Source: Capronia americana
Taxonomy: Eukaryota; Ascomycota; Eurotiomycetes; Chaetothyriales; Herpotrichiellaceae
Assembly (NCBI GenBank): GCA_016110215.1
Contig: JADWQD010000005.1
Span: 372,001 to 436,000, forward strand
Reading direction: 5' to 3'
Length of the DNA stretch: 64,000 nt
In this document: positions 53,266 to 61,397 of the stretch, piece by piece
How positions within the stretch are numbered: the first letter of the stretch is position 1
Layout of the letters: every line of letters begins with the position of its first letter
Notes under the pieces: generated by a model
Database searches by the model: none
Told to the model about the DNA's origin: nothing
Seen by the model: the letters and a program-made list of their open reading frames with translations, nothing else
Program-made: the position numbers and the translations under genes

Positions 53266-54098
53266 CTACTTCCACTTCATCCCCAACCTCTGAAAGAACG
53301 AGAACAGACTGTCCTCCGGCACATACCCAGCATACTTCGACTGCCACCACGCCGCAAAGGTACCTAAGCACAGCAAAGCGACGCCAAAAGTTAGATCTCT
53401 TTTTCACTCTGTAGTCAATCGTTTGAGGGGGAGGTGGACACATCGCATCCGCGATACTGCAAGGGAGGGAAGCACAACACAAACTCACGAGCAACAGGAC
53501 CTCGCGCGCCGAATCCCAGTGCCTCAATCACCCACGGTAACAGCACCGCCAGGATGCCCAGCGCGATCAGCGTCGTCCAGACGGGATGATCTCTCGCGAA
53601 GTCCGCCGCCTCGGTTACGGCCTTGTCGTAGGCGTCTTTCAATGGGCCTTTCAGTGCCATGCCAGTCTGGTGTGCCCGGTGCGAACGTCAGCCTCCGGCA
53701 ATCAATCTTAAGGATGTGGATGACCCGGTATTCGTCATCGGCTCCGATCTTGTCGACGTGCGTAACGCTGAGACGAATATCTCGACCCTCGGCGACAAAT
53801 GATACCTGGCAAAGAGGCTCTCACTACATACCTTGATGCCATCGTCTAGACGAGTCAACACCGCCTTGGCCAAGGACTCCGTCCAACCATTGGTCTGCAC
53901 CACATCCGCGACATTCATGCGGAGTTCTTGACCTGTCTTCTCTGCATCTTGCATGGCGGCAATGATTTTCTGAGCGAGCTCGGCGTCTGGGGTGGTGTCG
54001 GGGCCCTTCTCAGCCTTGTCCGACCGCTTCGTCTCCGTCGGGACTGCCACGTCGTCTTCTTGGCCCGCGCTGATACATTGCCAGATTGCCTTGAACAT
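53266..54098 (-). CDS. IFI6/IFI27 (ISG12)-family small membrane protein
   Basis: Three exons, 53832-54098, 53489-53666 and 53266-53363, give 180 aa. The N-terminal ~90 residues are soluble and helical (DAELAQKIIAAMQDAEKTGQ, ESLAKAVLTRLDDGIK). A membrane segment follows (HPVWTTLIALGILAVLLPWVIEALGFGARGP), then the C-terminal module TFAAWWQSKYAGYVPEDSLFSFFQRLGM. The GPV-x(3)-FAAWWQS...G.VP..SLF...Q..G signature fits the interferon-induced 6-16/ISG12 family as it occurs in fungi. In animals these proteins sit in mitochondrial or other membranes and influence apoptosis; the fungal role is unknown. The second intron is 125 bp. The exon joins restore the family motif exactly. Confidence 0.83.
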
Positions 54099-54799
54099 GG
54101 TGGTACCTAAGGTAGTTTTGTTTTCGAGGATCTCTAACTGACTCTCTAGGGTTACTTGAGTGGTAAGGAAGGGAGAAGTGATGCCTGCTGGGGATGAAGT
54201 GGGCTACAAGTAATCTTTTGGGGTGGTTACACAAGGTCTAGACTTGGCGGGGTCTACTTCAACCGTGACGCTTCAGGCAAAGGAGTGACCTCCTAGACGA
54301 CCGATCGAAGCGCCCGCCGTGAGTGCTAGACCGGCGCACGCGAGATCCTATCGGGAATCAGTATCCCAAAAGAGCCGTGCGAGCCTCCAAGGCTGACTGC
54401 CACTCCAAGGCTGATTGCCAGGCAGTACTTTTCCTTGACTGTCTCCTGGACGAGTGTTGCTTCTGCGCACAGCTGTCAGGGCCTCCTTCATCTGAGCCAC
54501 CTGTTCTCGAGTGTCACAATGGCGCAGGGCGATAGCCCTTCAAACTGTACCAGGTCGGCCGACCATCTGCAGGCCAGTCTGACCTGTTGTGCACAGATGG
54601 ATGCATCTCCAAAGCAAGGGTCCGCGTTTGTTCAGCTCTGTGTGATCTATGGCCTTGTTGGACATCCGACCTGAGAGCCGCCGTTGAGCAGATATCTCTT
54701 GCTCAAAGCATGTCATTGGCCGAGGCAGAGGCTCACCCTTGGGACAGCTGCTGGTCTCTCACCAATATTTGGATGTTCTGCCTTATTCCCACACGGTTT
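54099..54799. promoter_or_regulatory. IFI6-like gene upstream region
   Basis: A 701 bp gap between the IFI6-like start and the 3' end of mkt1, both on the minus strand. A small direct repeat (CTCCAAGGCTGA.TGCCA) is seen at about 54386-54421. No gene was found. Confidence 0.45.
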
Positions 54800-57263
54800 T
54801 CATCGTCGAGGAGTAAGCCACTCGTTAACCTCGTTGAAGAGCTTAGCTTCCTTCACCTCTGTACCTGGCACCTGAGTTGCGGCATAGACCTGCCAGCGGT
54901 TAGTATCATTTCTGTGGTCCAGCGGGACTGTGGGTCTCCCTTACGGCATCCCAGATCTTCCAGGCTCGGTCAAGACTCTTTGTCAATGTGCCGCTACCCC
55001 GAAGCTGCGCGAACCAGTTGTACTTTCCCTCTTGCTGCTTGATGCTGGTTTTCAAAGCCTCGGTTACCTCTGGCTCTTCGTTGACCGCATCCAAGTAGGT
55101 CTTAACAGCGATACCATTGCCCGAGCCATTGTCACTGGTGAAGGGCAGTCTGAAACTGACGTTAGCGATGTGAACCGCGAGAGGCCAGCTCTACGTACTT
55201 TTGAATGAGAGCGATCCAATCTTCGCGGTCGCGATCAGCATCGCCATTAAGGAACATACTCGTCAAGATGGTCTCCAAGAGATCTCGAAGAGTAGTGCGA
55301 ACCGCCGTGATCTTCCAAGCAAATGTCAATAACTGCCTATCAAGTGGCCCAACGAAGCCCATAGATTTGTGCTGAATTCTACTCAAACACGCGATCTTGG
55401 AGATAAGGTTGGTGTTGACCTTCCGATCGTGATCCTTATCTGCAGTTCCGTTAGCAGTATTCAGCTACAGCAGCTGTTCCACAAACCGGTCTTTGACACT
55501 GGGTCTCCAGAGGCGAAGTTGCCAGTGAAGAGTCCCATTCTCAGCATCTCTATGCCGACAATAGTGTACTCTTCATCAGCAACCTCCAGTGCAGCTTCCA
55601 AAGCTTTGCCCCATGTGGTCAAGTTGTGCTGGTCGTCAACGTAGCCGCGAACTTGAAGATATCGGAATATTGCATTGACCACCACCTCGTCGGCAGTTCG
55701 AAGAGCTGGATGTTCGACCTTCTCTTTCGTTATGGTCTCTTTTGCGAAGGCCGCATCCTTCAGAGCCCGCAGACATGGCAGGAACAAACCAGCATCCTGC
55801 AAATGTCAACAACGGTGAACGACGAGAAGGAGGCAAGGAGAAAAACTCACCTCGCCTTTGCAGACAACAGACTCAACCTGGGCGCCTCGGACTTTCCACT
55901 GGGCCAGTTTCTGCTTCATGGCTGGGGCGTAGCGGATTTCGATGGTCAAATTGCTGGTATCTTGGTTGACCCACGGGGTTACCTTAATCACCCTGGACTG
56001 ATAGTAGTAGTTCAGAGACTCGGCCAAGATTTTGAGAGCTTCGCCTCGGAAAGGGTTGAGATATTCTATTACCAGCTTGCGATAAGGCTCCGAGTCCAGC
56101 ACACCTCCAGGTAGAGATAGGACAATCTCGCCCGAGGTGAGCCAGTTTGGTATCTCGGGAGCCAGCATGCCTTTCGACAGATAGAAGAACAGTTCTTCGG
56201 GGAGGCGTTGTCCAACGAATGCGTGGACGTCACCGGGGGCTTCCTCGAAGTGGAGAGGAGCCACCACGCCCGTCTTGTCCATAACGACATGATGCCTGAT
56301 AGTCATGATTGCTTTTTTGTAGCGATCAGCGTACTTGAGATTTTGTACTTGAGCGTTTTCGCGGTGGTAATTGCAGAGTTGAATGACACTATTGCCGAAG
56401 CCCTTGAGCAGGGCAATGGCATCAACGATACCCGTCAATTTTGTAGTAGCCATGGCTTCAAGGATGGGAAAGGTAGGGGTGAAGGACGTTCCAAGCAAGA
56501 TTTGGGCGTCCCTAAGCAAATCTTTGTCGGCTTTCAGGATGCCCTCGCACGTAGCACGGCTGACCAGGCCCAGGGTCGAATCATTCTTGTTGAAGTCCGT
56601 CACCACGCGGTCCACGCCAAAGAGGAAGCACTCGGTACTGCCCATGACCGCGTCGATGAACTGGTCTTCCAATGCGAGGAGATAGGACAACTTTGGCCTT
56701 GTTTAGCTTCGACCCTCGAGAGTCTTGACCCCTTTGGACTCACCTGCGCAGTCGCACTGTATGGAGCAACCATGTATTCCACGTTGTTTTCAGCCAGTAG
56801 CTTCTGTAGCGCCCTGGCCGTGGTATCAACATCGTATGTAGCTTTCCCAAAGTCGGTAACGGTCCGCTTGCTGTCCCCATTCAGATAGGCGTGCCAGGCG
56901 TCATCCTGCACTCTCCTGCTCGCAGCCAGTTGCGAGGTGCGCAAGTTCTTGTTGACGTAGTCCAAGCCGTCGAAAACAAAGATGAGGGTAATCCCATTCT
57001 GACGCAGAAAGGCAATGTCTTCCTCGACCATTCTCTTGAAGGTGAAGGGCTGTCCGCCGAGGGCGTGCTTGAGAGGCTCTTCGTTGTTCGCATTGAGGCG
57101 CAGATTGAGATAGTACGAGGCATCGACGCCGATGACGGCGTCCTTCAGCATGTGCAATTGGCAGTGTTCGACATGTTTGCTCGCCCAGACGTCGAATTTC
57201 TGGACTAGGATCTGGTGTGAGCGAGGCAACGTTTTGACTGTCTCGGGAACCCATACCTGACAT
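54800..57263 (-). CDS. mkt1: Mkt1-like post-transcriptional regulator (XPG-fold)
   Basis: Seven exons, 57257-57263, 56744-57204, 55851-56690, 55487-55796, 55199-55439, 54945-55149 and 54800-54889, give 717 aa. The first coding exon is 7 bp (ATG TCA G) and joins VQKFDVWASK. An XPG-like N-domain follows: LKDAVIGVDASYYLNLRLN, LKHALGGQPFTF, ITLIFVFDGLDYV and VEYMVAPYSATAQ/LSYLLALEDQFIDAVMGSTECFLFG. The acidic cluster of active FEN1 nucleases is replaced by STEC here, as expected for non-catalytic Mkt1. MKT1_N and MKT1_C regions follow, with LFYYL-type helices (ELFFYLSKGMLAPEIP) and FVGPLDRQLLTFAWKI. In yeast, Mkt1 with Pbp1 controls translation and stability of specific mRNAs. The fourth intron uses a less usual gtttgt donor but has a gctaac branch. 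Confidence 0.92.
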
Positions 57264-57575
57264 CCTGGGGTTGCTTGAGGAGGAAGCGGGAGGGGTCTGC
57301 GTCAATACTAGAGAACGCTGAAAACAAAAAGCAAGCGCGGGCAAAGAACGAACGAACAATCACAAAGTCGCGCGGGCTTGTCAAAATGGAGTTGTAATTC
57401 GTTTCAGAGAGAGAGGAGAAGAGAGAGAGAGCGAGAGAGAGGGAAACTGCGGCCGGACAATTCATTTACTGTGTACTACTCACTCCGCATCCAAACTAAA
57501 AGTGATGTTCAGGGGTCCAATGCAAGGCTGTACGACAGCCTCGTCAACCTGGCCCACGAGCAACCAGGATGACCT
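57264..57575. promoter_or_regulatory. mkt1 promoter with CT-rich tract
   Basis: This 312 bp spacer separates mkt1 from the 3' end of the oxygenase gene. A nearly pure purine tract on the plus strand (57404-57442) reads as a CT-rich tract on the coding strand, about 140-180 bp upstream of the start codon. Such pyrimidine tracts are common in fungal promoters and near transcription starts. Confidence 0.6.
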
Positions 57576-58637
57576 TCAGACAGTAGTGCCAGTGTCCTCC
57601 TTCCCCTTTGCTCCCCTAAAGTCATATGTCGCATTCAACCTACTGAGCAAATGCTCTTGCGCTGTTAATGCCCTCTTACTTGTGGCTCCTCCTCCATAGC
57701 CTACCTCTTCACCTTCATTCAAATGATGCGCAGCCACGATTTTGCTCGGCACAGGCGTCAATTCGACGTCGTTGCCAGGATGAGAAAAGTATGCTATCGA
57801 GTAGCGATCCTCTCCTCCCCGTCTAGCGTCTTTGGGGAAAATCACCCGATGCACTGTGCTCTTCAGAATTCCGTTCGTCCAATACGATAGCAGGTCCGCG
57901 ATGTTGACGAGAATTGGCGGGAACGTCGTCGAATGATATCCTTCTGGGATGACCGGAACTGGTGCCCACGTATCTTCGGGAGTTCTGATCTCCAGGCCAG
58001 GCTGCGAGGGCCGCTGGAAAAGGAGCGTGACGCTTCCATAGTCCGAATGAGCACCAGCTCTCACATCCACCTCCGGTTGATAGTCGACATCTGCCGGGAT
58101 CGCAGGATAATGGAGAAGACGGACGGTGCACCCACTAGGCTGAGTATGTCGCGACGAGAAGAAATTGGGTTCCTCGACCTCGAGTCCCAGACCGAGGAGA
58201 TCAAGCACCCGATCGCAGGTTTGCTTGCATGTCCGCTCGAACTCTGCCAGCTCAGCAATATGGCTCTCGAGGAAGTTGGGGACGGGTTGCTGCGGCTTCC
58301 CCTCCAGGAACTCTCCGATGTTGAACGCCTCCTTGAAGTCTCCCCTGCGCTGCGATTTCGGATCGAGGATCTCACCATGCATGCCTGTCCAGCCACGATT
58401 CGTCTCGTTGATTCGGCAAGGTTCTTTTTCCCCGTCGGGCAAGGCGAAGAATTGACGTGAGAGTTCGAACTCGCGAGTCACCATCTCCTCTGTAAACGCT
58501 GTGCCCTTGGTGTCGATGTAAAGGAATCCATACTTAGTTGCCGCCTCCAGCACCCGCTTGCCGACTTCGACTGAGAAGTCCGAAATATCAATGACAGGTA
58601 ATTGGATGGCGCTGTTGCTTTCTCCCATCGAACCCAT
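57576..58637 (-). CDS. 2-oxoglutarate/Fe(II)-dependent oxygenase (IPNS-like)
   Basis: A single 353 aa frame, within the usual family length. The N-terminal DIOX_N region is LPVIDISDFSVEVGKRVLEAATKYGFLYID. The double-stranded beta-helix has the Fe-binding triad His197-x-Asp199 (GAHSDYGSVTLLFQ) and His263 (STVHRVIFP), with the 2-oxoglutarate-binding Arg/Ser in RYSIAYF. Between them are GLEIRTPEDTWAPVPVIP and LVNIADLLSYWTNG, both standard for isopenicillin N synthase-like dioxygenases. The reaction would be oxidation of a small molecule with decarboxylation of 2-oxoglutarate, but the substrate cannot be predicted. The neighbours are housekeeping genes rather than a biosynthetic cluster, which argues for a primary or detoxifying role. 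The start MGSMGESNS has two nearby ATGs. Confidence 0.92.
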   Translation of the reverse strand: MGSMGESNSAIQLPVIDISDFSVEVGKRVLEAATKYGFLYIDTKGTAFTEEMVTREFELSRQFFALPDGEKEPCRINETNRGWTGMHGEILDPKSQRRGDFKEAFNIGEFLEGKPQQPVPNFLESHIAELAEFERTCKQTCDRVLDLLGLGLEVEEPNFFSSRHTQPSGCTVRLLHYPAIPADVDYQPEVDVRAGAHSDYGSVTLLFQRPSQPGLEIRTPEDTWAPVPVIPEGYHSTTFPPILVNIADLLSYWTNGILKSTVHRVIFPKDARRGGEDRYSIAYFSHPGNDVELTPVPSKIVAAHHLNEGEEVGYGGGATSKRALTAQEHLLSRLNATYDFRGAKGKEDTGTTV

Positions 58638-59474
58638 TTTGACGACACTGAGTATTCACTGAGCCCGGTATTTGACAGCCCACTGCGCGTTTGTGGCAGA
58701 TTCAGGAAGTGAATGCTCGCCCACCGAAGGCGACACGGTCGTGGATGTGCCAAATTGACGAGCGGTTTTGCTCGAGCAAGCTGACTGGGAATAACGCGAA
58801 GAATAAAAGCCAGCGGCTCTTGCAAGGGTAGATATCGCCAGTGGCTCCGACCGACCACTGGAGGCGAAATCTGGTATCCTTAAGCGGCGAGCTCCGCGAA
58901 TTTGTCGTACAATGACAGACTGCCAGCCAACGAACATTGTCCAATGAGATACACGAAAAGAAGATCGATCCCCGGTTAGTCACACCAGCTGGACTATCCG
59001 AAGGGCCTTGAATCGAAAACCGGAAGATGGCCCTTGACAAACGAGGGGAACGCAGTCTTTGGTAAATGTTCATCATTTGTGCACTACTCAGGTCGTCATA
59101 TTACACGTTTTTGTGTCAATACCAGTTCATCCAAGGCTGCACTGTGCCCGCCCGCGACAACGCTTGACCCCAGCTCAAAGGTTCAGCAATCCAAAACACC
59201 TCTGATAGCCCTTGATGCTCATTTCGGTCCTCTGGACACCGTCTCTTCATGTCAAAGCCGCATCCTCGGCTGCCGTCATCGGTAATATGTTCTGCCCCAA
59301 AGCCGTTCATGCTTCGTTCAACAATATGGAATCGCTGTACATCAATCGTGCTGGTCGCTGCCCATGGCTGAGTTTCAAAGAGATGCTGATATTTTACGCC
59401 ACAAGAGAAACTCCACGACGCCAACCCAACGCTCAGTTCACGTACTCCATGGCTATGCAGATTTGATAGATCAT
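58638..59474. promoter_or_regulatory. Oxygenase upstream region
   Basis: An 837 bp gap between two minus-strand genes, expected to carry the oxygenase promoter and the samB 3' UTR. Overlapping frames at 58656-59076 and 59116-59520 show no family resemblance. Confidence 0.45.
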
Positions 59475-61397
59475 TCATGCATTGCCGCGTCGATTGAGGT
59501 ATGCATTCTCCAGATGGCACCAGTGCCTATGCATACTCCACGACTCTCGTTGGCATTCCTGGTAAGGCGGGTCAGCATCAAATTCTCCAAAAGGAACAGG
59601 AACACGACTTACTTTGCTGCAATACTTGGTCCGGCGGCAACGCCTGCACTTGGCAAATTGACGTGTGAATTCTTCCCACTTGCCACACTTGTAGTTGGCA
59701 CACTGGCGAATTCCTCCTCGAGCGTCGTCTTTCCGGCACAGATTACGCATAACCACACATGCCCAATATTGCATATCTTTCGAGTGGTGACGTACAGTAA
59801 ACTTCTCAACGAGAGGGAAGATATTGTAGTCGTCCTGTTGCAGAAACTCCTCGTCTTCGTCTTCGGTGGGCTCTGGAAGTGGTGCGCAACCTCGCATAGG
59901 CCCGTAGATCTTCTCGACTTCTCGATCGATCCTCAGCCTTGGCACCAGGTGGGTTTGTTGGAAGTAATGGCGAAGATAGCAGTATTTCGATATGTACGCC
60001 AGTAGCTGCAGCCCCATCAGGACGTCCTCATCTCGTGGCATGAGAGCTGTTGTTGATGCTGTGGCGGTGGCATTTCTCAGGAAAAAGTTGGGGTATGCAT
60101 TGAGTGGTATGGCAGGAGAAGCGGCAGTGGCTGGTGGAGGAGGAATAGGCGAGATGCCCAATGTTTCGTGGATCGTAGCACCCATGGGGTTGCCCATGCC
60201 GCCTGTGATTGGTGTTTGTTGAGCAATATCTACATCGTCGATTTCTCGGGTTTGCGGCGGAGGAATGGCTAAAGTCAGGGGCTGGCGTTCATCCATGTCA
60301 TTAGGACTCGGATCGCGCGTCTGATCCCGGCTTCGACCTTCAGCCGCGCCTTCAGGGTCGAGCAGTTCGTCGTCGGCACCAGCCACATCTTCCATGCTCA
60401 TGTCATCGTTGTCACCAGTCGAATTCTGATGACGAATTGACGGTCTCCTCAACCTGCGTCCGACCGGCGACAAAAGCCCACGATGCAGAGGGGCAGAAGG
60501 TGTCGTTGGCGAATCGGGATGCGAGGTAACCCCTGTGTTGAGGGGCGGCAGCATGGAGGGTAGCCTGTCTACCTCGCGGACCGGCCGCAATGAGAATCCG
60601 TCTGAAGTGTCCATCGAAGGCACTGCGGTAGCTGGAGGCTGTAAGGTCAGAGACCCATGGTTGGAACCTCTGCTCTCACGCCCGCGGCTGTGGTGGTGAT
60701 GGTGCAAGTCGCGGCGCGGGAAGACTGTCCGTTCGGGGGGCGAGGTAAAAACACTGGGCGGTACCACGCCGCCATCCGCCGGGCCTGTTTCTGCGCCGCC
60801 AAAGCCTTGAGAGAAGGATTGAGGAAGCTCAAGCGACGGTGGTGGAGCTTGACGCCGCGAGCGGTTGTCGGCAGCAGCGTGCAAATGTTCGAAGAAGGAG
60901 GTCCTTGCCGCCGGGTCTTGGGCCAAGTCTCTCGATAGCTTGGAAGACCTGGAGCTTCCCGAGTGTTTCGAACCATGGCGCTTCTCCTGCTCAGCATCGG
61001 CCTTGGCCTTTTCCATTTCAATGACCAAGATATAGTCCCACAAGATAGTCGCTATGACAGGCACCATGTCCGCTTCCACGACCCGTGTCCGAACATTCTC
61101 TGAGCCACGCACTCCGATGTTGACAATGCATTGAAACGCGAGATTCCATTTCCACATGTGCATTTCATCCTTGCTCCTTCCCTCCTTCAGGATGCAGACG
61201 AGACGCTCCACACCGCCATCGACAGTAAGGATATCTCGAATACGCGCAGAAGAAGTCGTAAGGTAGGCTAGGTGGTTGAGTGAGTTGATAAGGGGCAGTG
61301 TTGAAGTGCAGTCCAGAGCTCGGCGGTCATAGAGGGTCGTGGTAATATGTACCGACGCCTTGTTGACATTGGGGATGCTGAAATTGACCTCTCTCAT
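59475..61397 (-). CDS. samB: MYND zinc-finger protein SamB / Mub1
   Basis: Two exons, 59613-61397 and 59475-59558, give 622 aa. The frame is open a little further upstream, but the first ATG (MREVNFSIPNVNKASVHIT) matches the family start. The N-terminal part is an armadillo-like helical region: LPLINSLNHLAYLTTSSARIRDILTVDGGVERLV, WNLAFQCIVNIGVRG. A long disordered Ser/Pro/Arg-rich middle follows. The C-terminus has a MYND finger at about residues 573-612: CANYKCGKWEE, CRRCRRTKYCSK/ECQRESWSMHRHWC. The 54 bp intron lies between YCSK and ECQ and is in frame with no stop. In yeast, Mub1 works with the E3 Ubr2 to degrade Rpn4; in Aspergillus nidulans, SamB affects conidiophore morphogenesis. Domain order and length fit well. 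Confidence 0.93.
   Translation of the reverse strand: MREVNFSIPNVNKASVHITTTLYDRRALDCTSTLPLINSLNHLAYLTTSSARIRDILTVDGGVERLVCILKEGRSKDEMHMWKWNLAFQCIVNIGVRGSENVRTRVVEADMVPVIATILWDYILVIEMEKAKADAEQEKRHGSKHSGSSRSSKLSRDLAQDPAARTSFFEHLHAAADNRSRRQAPPPSLELPQSFSQGFGGAETGPADGGVVPPSVFTSPPERTVFPRRDLHHHHHSRGRESRGSNHGSLTLQPPATAVPSMDTSDGFSLRPVREVDRLPSMLPPLNTGVTSHPDSPTTPSAPLHRGLLSPVGRRLRRPSIRHQNSTGDNDDMSMEDVAGADDELLDPEGAAEGRSRDQTRDPSPNDMDERQPLTLAIPPPQTREIDDVDIAQQTPITGGMGNPMGATIHETLGISPIPPPPATAASPAIPLNAYPNFFLRNATATASTTALMPRDEDVLMGLQLLAYISKYCYLRHYFQQTHLVPRLRIDREVEKIYGPMRGCAPLPEPTEDEDEEFLQQDDYNIFPLVEKFTVRHHSKDMQYWACVVMRNLCRKDDARGGIRQCANYKCGKWEEFTRQFAKCRRCRRTKYCSKVSRVPVPFGEFDADPPYQECQRESWSMHRHWCHLENAYLNRRGNA

Noticed and set aside
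57576..58637. Possible secondary-metabolite cluster around the 2-oxoglutarate oxygenase
   Set aside because: No PKS, NRPS, terpene cyclase, P450 or cluster-type regulator is nearby; the neighbours are Mkt1 and SamB.
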